Shown piece by piece: positions 11,298 through 19,084 of a stretch of 64,000 bases of DNA (position 1 is the stretch's first letter; the number at the start of each line of letters is the position of its first letter). This stretch comes from Janthinobacterium sp. PAMC25594 (GTDB taxonomy: Bacteria > Pseudomonadota > Gammaproteobacteria > Burkholderiales > Burkholderiaceae_D), in assembly GCF_019443505.1 (NCBI RefSeq), contig NZ_CP080377.1, positions 4,712,001-4,776,000 on the forward strand, in the 5' to 3' direction. A program made the translations under genes and the position numbers. The notes below the pieces were generated by a model. It was not told the DNA's origin. It worked only from the letters and a program-made list of their open reading frames with translations, and did not search any database.

Positions 11298-11435
11298 ATG
11301 GTCATTTTTGCCGTGGTTGCTGGCTGCATCGCCTGCCTGACAGTGTACCAAATCTATAAAAATGCGCAGGGTGGCAGTGGGGTTGCGCAACAACATATCG
11401 GCTTGCACGGCACGTTGATTGAACCACGGAAATAA
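11298..11435 (+). CDS. Single-span membrane peptide of 45 residues
   Basis: A 45-codon frame begins at ATG 11298, with a perfect AAGGAG 7 nt upstream (11285-11290). The first 20 residues (MVIFAVVAGCIACLTVYQIY) are a hydrophobic helix with two cysteines. A short polar tail ends in EPRK. The arrangement, N-out hydrophobic segment and basic end, fits a small inner-membrane peptide. I do not recognise a family. It is followed by about 150 bp without a gene and then a strong terminator at 11587-11620. Confidence 0.5.
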   Translation: MVIFAVVAGCIACLTVYQIYKNAQGGSGVAQQHIGLHGTLIEPRK

Positions 11436-11586
11436 TCAGTGCCATCCGAGCGACACTTGCTTAGCGGATTTAAGTCAAATGTAAGGCCCGGTAAGCAAAT
11501 GTAAAGGTCGACGCGGTGACCAGTCGTAGCGTTTATATTGATAACCGTTGATTGCATTCTCCCCCTCCCACTTGACAATGGGTTCA

Positions 11587-11620
11587 CCCCGCGGTGCCGC
11601 TAGCCCGCGGGGATTTTTTT
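11587..11620 (+). terminator. Strong rho-independent terminator
   Basis: CCCCGCGG (11587-11594) pairs perfectly with CCGCGGGG (11605-11612) across a 10-nt loop, and a run of seven T follows at 11614-11620. The orientation is for plus-strand transcripts. The nearest plus gene, the 45-residue peptide, ends 150 bp earlier, leaving room for a 3' UTR or a small RNA (11436-11620). Confidence 0.85.
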
Positions 11621-11631
11621 GGGGTAAAGGT

Positions 11632-12138
11632 TTATGCTGGTTTCGGAGTGCCTGCCGACAATTGCGTCAAGGCATCACCAGCGACCCGGCAGATGCGCCA
11701 GTCCGGCATCACGTCCGCGCCCATGCCCTGGTAGAAGTTGATCGCGTTTTCATTCCAGTCCAGCACTGACCATTCGAAGCGGCCGCAATCGCGTTCGACG
11801 GCCAGTTGCGCCAGCGCCACCAGCATCTGCTTGCCATAGCCTTTGCCGCGCACCGATTGCTTCACATACAGGTCTTCCAGGTACAGCCCTTTGCGGCACA
11901 GGAAGGTGGAAAAATTATGGAAGAACAGAGCGAACGTCACCACCTCGCCATCTTCCTCGCCGACCAGCGCTTCGCACGCGGGGTGCTTGCCGAACAGGCT
12001 GTCGTGCAGCATGGATACTTTGGCGATCATCATGTGTTCAAGTTTTTCAAACACGGCCAGTTCATGGATCATGCCGAAGATGGCGGCCACGTCGGTTTCC
12101 TGGGCGGGACGGATGGCGAGGGAGGAAGAGGTGCTCAT
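11632..12138 (-). CDS. GNAT-family N-acetyltransferase (diamine acetyltransferase-like)
   Basis: This 168-residue protein has the full GNAT fold. The acetyl-CoA loop VRGKGYGKQML is at about residues 97-107, preceded by YLEDLYVKQS (beta-4), and the late motif WNENAINFYQGMGA is near 129-141. The pattern 'KLEHMM' with a 'LFFHNFSTFL' strand is typical of the spermidine/spermine-acetyltransferase-like (SSAT, diamine N-acetyltransferase) subgroup, which is my best guess for its class. ATG 12138 overlaps the stop of the upstream transporter by 4 nt (ATGA), so the two are translationally coupled. Confidence 0.88.
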   Translation of the reverse strand: MSTSSSLAIRPAQETDVAAIFGMIHELAVFEKLEHMMIAKVSMLHDSLFGKHPACEALVGEEDGEVVTFALFFHNFSTFLCRKGLYLEDLYVKQSVRGKGYGKQMLVALAQLAVERDCGRFEWSVLDWNENAINFYQGMGADVMPDWRICRVAGDALTQLSAGTPKPA

Positions 12139-13079
12139 GTTGCCTTTGCTGATGGAGTGGTGGAAATGGAGGCGACGGCAGCCGTCTTGCGCGCGCCCGA
12201 GGTCAGGGCCCAGGCCACGCTGGACAGGCATAGCAGCATGCCCACCCATTCGATGGGAGCGGGCCGGTAGTGTTCGAATTGCACCGACAGCAGCACGGAA
12301 ATGACGGGCGTGACGACGCCGATGTACACGGTCTTTTGCGTGCCGATGCGGGCGATTAAAGTGAAATACGCGCTGAAGGCGATCACCGAGCCGAAGATGG
12401 CCAGGTACAGCAATCCCATCCAGTAACTGGGGCGCGTGGGCAATTGCCAGGACTGGCCCGTGGCGCTGGCCCAGCAGGCCACCATCAAGGTGCCCCACAG
12501 CATGGTCCACGCCATGGTCAGCATCACATTGCCGGACTGTTCGCGCACTTTCATGACGAGGGCATTGCCGGCCGTACTGGAAATGGTGGCCACCAGCGCC
12601 AGGATAAAGCCGAGCAGGAAATGACCATTGCCGCCGCCGAGAATATCGTGTAGCGCCGCGCCGATGGACTGGTAAAACAGCAGCACGATGCCGCAGATGG
12701 CAACGAACGCGGCGCAGCAGGTGCTCCAGGTAATCGGCGTGCCGAAGGCGATGCGGTTGAGCAAGGGCGTCCAGAACACCATCAGCGCGAACAGCACGCT
12801 GACGAGGGCCGAGACCAGGTATTGCTCCGAGCTGTAGGTGCACACATAGCTGAGGGCAAACGATGCCAGGCCTTGCAGCAGCATCCATTTTTGCGCGCGC
12901 CAGGGCAGGCGCAGGGTGTCGCCGCGCAGCGCGCACCAGGCGAACAGGGTGGCGGACGCCAGGCCGAAGCGGTAGACGACGGACACGGCGGGGGCGACAT
13001 CGCCCAGCTGCAAGGTGATGGCCCAGAAGGTGGAGCCCCAGATCAGGCAGGCAATGATGAACAGGAGAGGAGAGGACAT
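12135..13079 (-). CDS. DMT-superfamily (EamA) transporter
   Basis: This 314-residue membrane protein has ten predicted hydrophobic segments arranged as two EamA repeats, as in drug/metabolite exporters of the RhaT/YdcZ/RarD class. It begins with the typical IWGSTFWAI motif at about residues 13-21; the second repeat includes the family-like PVISVLLSVQFE segment near residue 260. It probably exports an amino acid or another small metabolite across the inner membrane. It overlaps the acetyltransferase gene by 4 nt, so the pair may acetylate and/or export the same amine, but that link is an inference. Confidence 0.88.
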   Translation of the reverse strand: MSSPLLFIIACLIWGSTFWAITLQLGDVAPAVSVVYRFGLASATLFAWCALRGDTLRLPWRAQKWMLLQGLASFALSYVCTYSSEQYLVSALVSVLFALMVFWTPLLNRIAFGTPITWSTCCAAFVAICGIVLLFYQSIGAALHDILGGGNGHFLLGFILALVATISSTAGNALVMKVREQSGNVMLTMAWTMLWGTLMVACWASATGQSWQLPTRPSYWMGLLYLAIFGSVIAFSAYFTLIARIGTQKTVYIGVVTPVISVLLSVQFEHYRPAPIEWVGMLLCLSSVAWALTSGARKTAAVASISTTPSAKAT

Positions 13080-13199
13080 CGCGCAAGTATACGGGGATCG
13101 CGCGGGGATGGCGAGTCTTGGTCGAGCTTGCTCAAAGAGCGGTCAGCAGACACCCGGGCATTGAGCCAGCGCAGTGCTTCTGGAAAATGTTGAATTTAT

Positions 13200-13234
13200 G
13201 AAAATATTTACTTTATTATCAAGTAAATATTTTC
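13200..13234. promoter_or_regulatory. Perfect 14-bp AT-rich inverted repeat upstream of a 38-residue peptide gene
   Basis: GAAAATATTTACTT (13200-13213) is mirrored exactly by AAGTAAATATTTTC (13221-13234) across the 7-nt centre TATTATC. The block is far more AT-rich than its surroundings and ends 15 bp before the AAGGAG of the small gene at 13262. It could be an operator for a dimeric repressor or an RNA hairpin in the 5' leader. There is no T-run, so it is not an ordinary terminator. Confidence 0.6.
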
Positions 13235-13261
13235 TGAATTGCATCTTTGAAGGAGACCGCC

Positions 13262-13378
13262 ATGCCAGCCTCACTGCAGATCAAAGTCTGGAGCCTGCTT
13301 GTGTATGTCGTTGTGACCGCCGTAATTGCCATCTGGCTGCACCCGTCTGCCTTGCTCGCTGCCGGCGCATTCGGCTGA
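13262..13378 (+). CDS. Single-span membrane peptide of 38 residues
   Basis: ATG 13262 has AAGGAG 6 nt upstream (13250-13255) and opens a 38-codon frame. The product is almost entirely one hydrophobic helix (VWSLLVYVVVTAVIAIWLHP) with a short polar start and no charged tail. Small hydrophobic peptides of this type often modulate a larger membrane protein or act as type I toxins, but nothing here shows which. Its leader carries a perfect inverted repeat (13200-13234). It converges with the glycine-zipper lipoprotein gene 21 bp downstream. Confidence 0.55.
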   Translation: MPASLQIKVWSLLVYVVVTAVIAIWLHPSALLAAGAFG

Positions 13379-13399
13379 GCGCATGCGCCGGCAAGCAGA

Positions 13400-13849
13400 T
13401 CAATGCGTGACGCGGGTCTTGCGGCCATCGGACAGCAGGCGCACGCGCTCGCCCGGGCGGAACAGTTCGTCCGCGTCCTGCACGATGGCGCGCATGTCGC
13501 CATTGTCCAGGCGCACGGTGATTTCCAGGCCGGCCTTGTTCGAGGCATTCTCTTCGATGCTCTTGCCGGCCATGCCGCCGGCAACCGCGCCGAGGATGCT
13601 GGCCGCGATGGCGCCCTTGCCGCCGCCGACTGCGGAACCGGCCACGCCGCCCAGTGCCGCGCCAGCCAGCACGCCCGTGCCCGTTTCGCCCTTGTCGATG
13701 GTGACCTGGCGCACGGATTCAACCGTGCCCATGCGAACCGATTGTTCATTCTGTGCCTGGCGCGCGTTGTACACATTCGCCGAGTTCGGTTGTACGGCGC
13801 AGCCGGCCAGGGTGGCGAGCAATGCCACTGCAATAATTGGTGCTTTCAT
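13400..13849 (-). CDS. Glycine-zipper outer-membrane lipoprotein (SlyB/17-kDa antigen type)
   Basis: The 149-residue precursor has a lipoprotein signal peptide ending in the lipobox LAGC, with Cys at about residue 17. It then has a short linker, a glycine-zipper double helix (AGAALGGVAGSAVGGGKGA, about 62-80, and ILGAVAGGMAGK after it), and a C-terminal beta domain (ITVRLDNGDMRAIVQD). This is the SlyB/Rickettsia 17-kDa surface antigen layout. Such proteins sit in the outer membrane and help maintain its integrity, often under PhoP or envelope-stress control. The gene is monocistronic. Confidence 0.88.
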   Translation of the reverse strand: MKAPIIAVALLATLAGCAVQPNSANVYNARQAQNEQSVRMGTVESVRQVTIDKGETGTGVLAGAALGGVAGSAVGGGKGAIAASILGAVAGGMAGKSIEENASNKAGLEITVRLDNGDMRAIVQDADELFRPGERVRLLSDGRKTRVTH

Positions 13850-13986
13850 GTAGGACTCCCTTGGACAAAAGTTAGTTGCCGATTACATTGACCGGCAGAT
13901 GATGACTTATCATAAGGACACTTGCATCAGATAACTAGTTGCGAATAGTAAAAATCTGTTACCGGTTACGCGTGACGTCTTGCCGC

Positions 13987-14415
13987 TCAGTACGCCAGCC
14001 GCAGGCGCCGGTATAAAAATCCCAGCACGAACAGCGGACCCACGAGCAAAAAGCGCACATCGTCGAGGAACGACGGTTTCTTGCCTTCGATCTGGTGGCC
14101 GATGAACTGGCCTATCCAGGCCAGCACGAATAGCGCCAGCGACACGGGCAGAATGGTCAGCGCCGGCATGAGTAGCAGCAGGCCCAGCATGATGGCCAGC
14201 ATCAGCAGCATGCCTGCCGCAAACGGACGCGACAGCTTGTAATAATAGTATAAGGCGAGAATACCGCCGAGCAGCGCCACGCTGGGATGCGCGCTCCACA
14301 GCAGCCCCAGCAGACTGAAAACGATCAGCGGCACGCACACGATGTGCACCCATTCATTGACGTGGTTGCGGTGGCTTTCGCCATACTGGGCCAGCAGGGT
14401 ATCGATGGTGCGCAT
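13987..14415 (-). CDS. Mpo1/YGL010w-like (DUF962) membrane protein
   Basis: The 142-residue protein has a histidine-containing N-terminus (YGESHRNHVNEWVHIVCVP, about 11-29) followed by four hydrophobic segments and a second conserved His in GQFIGHQIEGKKP. This matches the DUF962/YGL010w family. The yeast member Mpo1 is an Fe2+-dependent dioxygenase that shortens 2-hydroxy fatty acids by alpha-oxidation, using histidines of this kind. The bacterial substrate is unknown. It stands alone, 68 bp from the convergent/divergent neighbours, with no operon partner. Confidence 0.85.
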   Translation of the reverse strand: MRTIDTLLAQYGESHRNHVNEWVHIVCVPLIVFSLLGLLWSAHPSVALLGGILALYYYYKLSRPFAAGMLLMLAIMLGLLLLMPALTILPVSLALFVLAWIGQFIGHQIEGKKPSFLDDVRFLLVGPLFVLGFLYRRLRLAY

Positions 14416-14563
14416 GGGCGGTCTCTTGTGTGATGTTCTGGCTGGAAATTCTACACCGGAACACCAGCCGCCGAACGCAGTGTTCTGTGGTGGAATTGCT
14501 CAATTGCTAATTTCGCGTTATTATTTCCCGTTGGAAATATTTCCGTTCATCTCAAAGACATCC

Positions 14564-15442
14564 GTGACATCGCCCGCCAGCCTCCCTGATTACCAGCGCT
14601 ATTCCATGGCGTCCCTGCAGCAAGCCCTGTCCGGCGCCGACGGCGCCGATGCGGCACGGCGCCAGCGCATCGAAGCGGAAATTGCCCAGCGCCAGCTGGA
14701 TGACCAGGCGGCAGAACAGCGCCAATGGGTAGCGCGGCCGCAGGACAAGCCGCTCGATCCCGCTACTGCCGCACTCGCGCAAGCGGCCAAGCCCCACTTG
14801 CAGTCGGCCGGCTATGTGCTGCTGTTCACGTGGGTCGTGTTGACCGTCAGTGCCTGGTCTGAAATCGCGCTGGCGGAGAGTCGGATGTATTTTGTTGGCG
14901 GTATCGAGTTGCTGATCTTTGGCATCTTCTTGTTGCGTGGCAACCTGCGCGCGGCGAGATGGCTGCGCTGGCTGATTGTTCTCTTGGTGCTCCCCACCGT
15001 GCTGGTGCTCGATTTCCTGTTCATGCAACCGCTGTCGCTGACCGTCACGCAGTTCAAGCTGGCGCCTGTCCGTCATGGCTGGCTGGTGCTGGAAACCGTG
15101 CTGTCGCTGTGGACCATGCATTACTTGTACCGTCAACTGGGGATGCCAGCTGTCATGGCCGCCTGCGATGCCAGGGGATACAGGCGGCGGGATCTGCGCA
15201 TACCTGCCATTCTCGGGCTAATCCTGGGGATCAGCAGCGTTGGCATCGGGTTGGCGACCTTGCATGGCGAGACGGCGCGGCAGGCGCGCACGATAGTGGC
15301 GCAGCGCTATGGATCGGGCTACCAATACCATGTCAATGGCATCGGCAATGCCGTCACACCGCAAGGCAGATTTTATACGGCACAGGTGCTGGTGTGGGAT
15401 GACAAGGGCATCATGTCCGTGCCCGTGCAATGGCCCCAGTAA
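14564..15442 (+). CDS. Uncharacterised four-span membrane protein with a short N-terminal helical motif
   Basis: I chose GTG 14564 rather than ATG 14606 because the segment DYQRYSMASLQQAL between them resembles the recurring bacterial 'DYxxYsxeeLxxAL' motif that precedes a helical hairpin ending in IEAEIAQRQ. From GTG the protein has 292 residues. After the soluble N-terminus come about five hydrophobic segments (starting GYVLLFTWVVLTV) and a C-terminal domain, roughly residues 235-292, that probably faces the periplasm. The function is unknown. No strong ribosome binding site is visible for either start. Confidence 0.6.
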   Translation: MTSPASLPDYQRYSMASLQQALSGADGADAARRQRIEAEIAQRQLDDQAAEQRQWVARPQDKPLDPATAALAQAAKPHLQSAGYVLLFTWVVLTVSAWSEIALAESRMYFVGGIELLIFGIFLLRGNLRAARWLRWLIVLLVLPTVLVLDFLFMQPLSLTVTQFKLAPVRHGWLVLETVLSLWTMHYLYRQLGMPAVMAACDARGYRRRDLRIPAILGLILGISSVGIGLATLHGETARQARTIVAQRYGSGYQYHVNGIGNAVTPQGRFYTAQVLVWDDKGIMSVPVQWPQ

Positions 15443-15469
15443 AATAGGCGCTACCCCCACTCCTGCAGG

Positions 15470-16021
15470 ATGCCGCTTTTGATCCGCTTATTGTCTGTTG
15501 AACCGGCCATGCCGGACCCGCGCAAGCGCTGTTTCGATCCCGTCGTCGACGCCAATACGCGCTTGCTGATACTGGGCAGCCTGCCCGGCGAAAAATCGCT
15601 GGCGCACAGCCAGTACTATGCGCATCCGCAAAACAAATTCTGGATGCTGCTGGGCGAGGTGCTGGGCGTGGAGCTGAAGAGCCTGCCTTATGAAGAGCGT
15701 CTGGCCACCTTGCTGGCGCACGGCGTGGGCCTGTGGGACGTGGTGGCGCAGGCACAGCGCGCGGGCAGCCTGGACAGCAATATCCGCTGCCGCGACGACA
15801 ACGACCTGGTGGCTCTGGCCGCCAGCCTGCCACGGCTGCACACGATCGCCTTCAACGGCGGCACGGCGGCGAAGCTGGGCGTCAAGGTGCTGGGCGAACA
15901 TGCGCAGCGCTACCGCATCGTCAGCTTGCCGTCGAGCAGCCCCGCCTACACCTTGGCGTATGCGCAGAAATTGCAGGCATGGCTGTCGCTGCGTGGCCAA
16001 CAGGAGCCGGCCGCGCACTGA
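15470..16021 (+). CDS. DNA-deoxyinosine (hypoxanthine) glycosylase of the uracil-DNA glycosylase superfamily
   Basis: This 183-residue protein has the UDG-superfamily fold signature of family 6 (HDG). The first motif is LGSLPGEKSLA (about residues 36-46), followed by YYAHPQNKFW. The region GVGLWDVV and the C-terminal LPSSSPA loop complete the active site. Such enzymes remove hypoxanthine produced by adenine deamination and start base-excision repair. The start used is ATG 15470; an internal ATG at 15509 would give a protein beginning MPDPRKR and is equally compatible. It is encoded 2.5 kb from an AAG-type glycosylase (18506) with overlapping lesion range. Confidence 0.88.
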   Translation: MPLLIRLLSVEPAMPDPRKRCFDPVVDANTRLLILGSLPGEKSLAHSQYYAHPQNKFWMLLGEVLGVELKSLPYEERLATLLAHGVGLWDVVAQAQRAGSLDSNIRCRDDNDLVALAASLPRLHTIAFNGGTAAKLGVKVLGEHAQRYRIVSLPSSSPAYTLAYAQKLQAWLSLRGQQEPAAH

Positions 16022-16035
16022 TTATGTCGCCGGTT

Positions 16036-17244
16036 TTACGCCGGCGCGTACGGCTGCGCTTCCACCGGCTGTCCCTTGGCGTCGAATTTCAGCGCCACGG
16101 ACAATTGCGTCACGCCGATGGTGGCCAGCGCATCGCAGATGTCGTCGACTTCTTCCTGCAGGTCGGCAGCCAGGTCCAGCGGCTTGTCGGCGCTGTGCAG
16201 CAGCTCGCCGCCCGCCGTGCTGACATTGACGCGCAACAGCATTTCGCCGTGTTCATCGGCCGGGCCGACGACCACCGAGACGTCGCCCGCATCAATGTTG
16301 TTTTCCGCCAGCGCATGGTTGATGCCCGACATCATCTGCAGCATCGCATACTCGCTCATGCCTTGTTCCTTACCACCGTGGAACAGATCCTGGTACAAGA
16401 AGCTCACTTCCAGCGCGCTGCCGGCCGGCGCCAGGCAGCGTTTCACCAGGTCGCCCACTTCCGTCGTCCACTGCTGGTAGCGGGCCAGGCGCGCGTCGAA
16501 CCAGGCGTCGAGTGCCGCTTCATCCTTCGGTTCCGCATAGAACGGGTCGTCCACGCGCTTGAGGGCAAAGCCCAGCAGGAAGCGCAGTTCGATGGCCGTG
16601 TCCTGCGGGCCGAAGGCCGTCTCGCTCCAGCCGACGATGCTGCCTTCCAGGCCCGGCGTGGCGACGATTTTCTTGTCTGTCATCGACGAGTATGCATCGC
16701 GCACCATCTCGTGCAAATGGCTATACGTGATGCGGTCGATTTCATCGAGGTCGTAGGCATGGCTCATCAAGACCACCTTGGCCTTGGCGCTTTCCAGTTG
16801 TGCCTGCTGGAAACTTTTCACCAGCGCTTCGAAGGCGTCCTGGTCCTGGAAACTGTCCGCTTCCTTCAGGCCGCCCGTGCTTTGCACCAGCAGCGGCACG
16901 ACGAAGGCGTTGATTTCCATGACCGGGGCATTCTCGCGGCGGATCGTCACGACGGACGCGGCTTCCTCGATATGGCTGCGCAGGTACTGGTAGGCGCCCA
17001 CGTCTTCGTACTTGGCGCGCTCGATGGCGTCGTACAGGATTTCATCCTTCTTTTGATTCAAGGCCTTGCGGATCAGGCGGCCGAACTCGACCGCTTGCTC
17101 GGCCAGCACCGTGCCCTGCGATTCGCTGTCTTCCTGCTCCGCCAGGTTCAGGGCCATCGTGCACAGCATGCGCGTGACGGACTCATCCTTGTCTTCAGGC
17201 GTGTTGGCGGATTTACGGGGGACAGGGCGCTTATTTTTGGGCAT
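16036..17244 (-). CDS. DUF2863-type protein
   Basis: The 402-residue soluble protein has no signal peptide or membrane span. It starts with a basic segment (MPKNKRPVPRKS) and continues as an acidic, helix-rich protein. I recall this family as DUF2863, which is found mainly in Betaproteobacteria and has no known role. An upstream in-frame TTG at 17253 is an alternative start; I prefer ATG 17244. It converges with the deoxyinosine glycosylase gene 14 bp away. Confidence 0.75.
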   Translation of the reverse strand: MPKNKRPVPRKSANTPEDKDESVTRMLCTMALNLAEQEDSESQGTVLAEQAVEFGRLIRKALNQKKDEILYDAIERAKYEDVGAYQYLRSHIEEAASVVTIRRENAPVMEINAFVVPLLVQSTGGLKEADSFQDQDAFEALVKSFQQAQLESAKAKVVLMSHAYDLDEIDRITYSHLHEMVRDAYSSMTDKKIVATPGLEGSIVGWSETAFGPQDTAIELRFLLGFALKRVDDPFYAEPKDEAALDAWFDARLARYQQWTTEVGDLVKRCLAPAGSALEVSFLYQDLFHGGKEQGMSEYAMLQMMSGINHALAENNIDAGDVSVVVGPADEHGEMLLRVNVSTAGGELLHSADKPLDLAADLQEEVDDICDALATIGVTQLSVALKFDAKGQPVEAQPYAPA

Positions 17245-17350
17245 GGCGATCAACAGGTTAAGAAATACAGGTCAGGCAAACGGAAACGGGCGCCATGGCT
17301 TCGCCAGGCGCCGGGACGGATCATACAGGCGGACGCGGCCGCCTGATACA

Positions 17351-18217
17351 TCAATGGTCGGTATCGAACATCTCGTGCAATTCGTCGAGCAGGTCGGCCG
17401 CTTCTTCCTGCGACAGGCCAAGATGCTGGCAGGCAAGTTCGCCGCCCTTGTCCCACTCCAGCGAGGTACTGTTGCCATGGTAGCGCTGAATGCCCTTTTC
17501 GGCCAGCAGCGACAGGGCGACGAGCGAACGGATGGCGTCGTCCGTGGACGGGTCCGCCAGCACCGTGTAGTCGTGGTGGTGCAAAATGGCCCAGGACACA
17601 TCGGAGGACAGGCCCCAGTTGCGCGCCAGCAAGCAGCCGATAGCCGCGTGGTTGGTCTGGTGGCGCGCGTCTTCCAGGCTGGTAAAGCAATTGTGCGCGT
17701 CGTTTGCCGCCGCCGCGTACGTCTTGACGTAGTCGGGAAAGCGGTTCATCAGCAAAGGCACGCCGATATCGCAGAACAGGCCGAAGGTATGGGCGATGTC
17801 GGGCGGGGCGATGCGCAGCTTGCGCGAGGTAAACACCAGGGCGCGTGCGCGCTTGGCCGACACATCCCAGAAGTTGGTCAGTTCCACGCCTTCCGCTTCC
17901 AGCGCCTGGCGCGCCAGCAAGCCCGTCATCATGGCGCTGCACTGGTTGATGCCGAGAAAGTTGATGCCTTGCTCGACGGATTTTGCCTTGCGCGCGGCGC
18001 CGTAGAACGGTGAATTGGCCAATTTCAGCAGGGCGCCGGACATGCCGACATCGTCGGCGATGATGCGCGCGATGCGGCGCGGCGACGGGTCCTGTTCCGC
18101 CAGTTCGCGCTGCAGGTCGACCAGCAGGCTGGGACGCGGCGGAATACGGATGGAACGCATCAAGGCGTCAACCGGATCTTCCTGCACTACCTGCTTTTGC
18201 GCTGCAGCTCTCATCAT
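17351..18217 (-). CDS. HDOD domain protein
   Basis: This 288-residue protein is a stand-alone HDOD domain. Its signature is an HD-like helical fold that has lost the metal-binding residues: PPRPSLLVDLQRELAEQDPS at the N-terminus, then RRIARIIADDVGMSGALLKLANS and the helix with FLGINQCSAMMTGLL. HDOD proteins act in signal transduction, often with chemotaxis, cyclic-di-GMP or two-component systems, but bind no known nucleotide. ATG 18217 is one of three tandem start-like codons (GTG 18220, ATG 18217, ATG 18214). No receiver or GGDEF domain is fused to it. Confidence 0.9.
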   Translation of the reverse strand: MMRAAAQKQVVQEDPVDALMRSIRIPPRPSLLVDLQRELAEQDPSPRRIARIIADDVGMSGALLKLANSPFYGAARKAKSVEQGINFLGINQCSAMMTGLLARQALEAEGVELTNFWDVSAKRARALVFTSRKLRIAPPDIAHTFGLFCDIGVPLLMNRFPDYVKTYAAAANDAHNCFTSLEDARHQTNHAAIGCLLARNWGLSSDVSWAILHHHDYTVLADPSTDDAIRSLVALSLLAEKGIQRYHGNSTSLEWDKGGELACQHLGLSQEEAADLLDELHEMFDTDH

Positions 18218-18505
18218 CACGCTTTCATCATCATTTTTGTGCCCGGTGCTTATTCTGTCGCGCTGCCGCTGCCCGCTTCATGAGCGTCTGGCGCAGTGCC
18301 CAACGATTATCGCTGTTTATGCGTGGCAATAGTTCATCTCGACAATATATTCTGGAAAAAATCCCCGTTTTGACCTGGTCCATACGCTATTTCCCACATT
18401 TTACGACGCTGTCCACCCCGGTTTCCATGACCGAAAAATCAAGTTTTACTTTTTTTTAAGATGGGGCAAGGCGTGCGGCGGGAAGTGCGGCAGTACAATT
18501 GCTGC

Positions 18506-19084
18506 ATGAAAAAACTCCTGGCCGGTATCGATTTTGCGGACGATTCCAGCAGCGTGGCGCGCCAGCTGATCGGCGTGACCGTGCTGGTCGACGGCGTGGG
18601 CGGGCGCATCGTGGAAACGGAAGCGTATGACCGGCTGGACCCCGCTTCGCACACGTATGCCGGCTTGACGCCGCGCAACGCCGCCATGTTCGGCCCGCCC
18701 GCGCACGCCTATGTCTACCGTTCCTACGGCATCCACTGGTGTTTGAACTTTGTGTGCCGCGAAGCGGGCCATGGGGCGGGCGTGCTGATCCGCGCCATCG
18801 AGCCGCTGGCGGGCATCGATGCCATGCGCGAGCGGCGCGGCGTCGAGGAACCGCGGCTGCTGTGCTCGGGCCCGGGCAAGGTGTGCCAGGCGCTGGGCGT
18901 GAGCCACCTGCAGAACCGGCTGGCGCTCGATGCGCCACCGTTCACCCTGCTGGCCCGCGAGGAAGAGTTTGCTGTGCAGGCGGGCCCGCGCATCGGCATT
19001 TCCAGGGCGATGGAGACGCCGTGGCGCTTCGTGCTGGCCGGTTCTCGTTATCTGAGCAAGCCGATGCGCGCGCCTGTCAGCTAG
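18506..19084 (+). CDS. mpg: DNA-3-methyladenine glycosylase (AAG/MPG family)
   Basis: The 192-residue protein has the compact AAG fold. IVETEAY (about 35-41), which contains the catalytic glutamate, is followed by the DNA-minor-groove hairpin motifs [17 protein letters not shown] and [16 protein letters not shown], and then [14 protein letters not shown] flips out and excises 3-methyladenine, 7-methylguanine, hypoxanthine and ethenoadenine. ATG 18506 is the first methionine that keeps the domain intact. Its stop codon (TAG) shares CTAG with the stop of the convergent chemoreceptor gene, so the two genes overlap at their last bases. Confidence 0.95.
   Translation: MKKLLAGIDFADDSSSVARQLIGVTVLVDGVGGRIVETEAYDRLDPASHTYAGLTPRNAAMFGPPAHAYVYRSYGIHWCLNFVCREAGHGAGVLIRAIEPLAGIDAMRERRGVEEPRLLCSGPGKVCQALGVSHLQNRLALDAPPFTLLAREEEFAVQAGPRIGISRAMETPWRFVLAGSRYLSKPMRAPVS

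Noticed and set aside
11632..13086. A single 484-codon frame on the minus strand
   Set aside because: It joins a shadow frame of the EamA transporter to the true acetyltransferase. The acetyltransferase homology begins only at ATG 12138.
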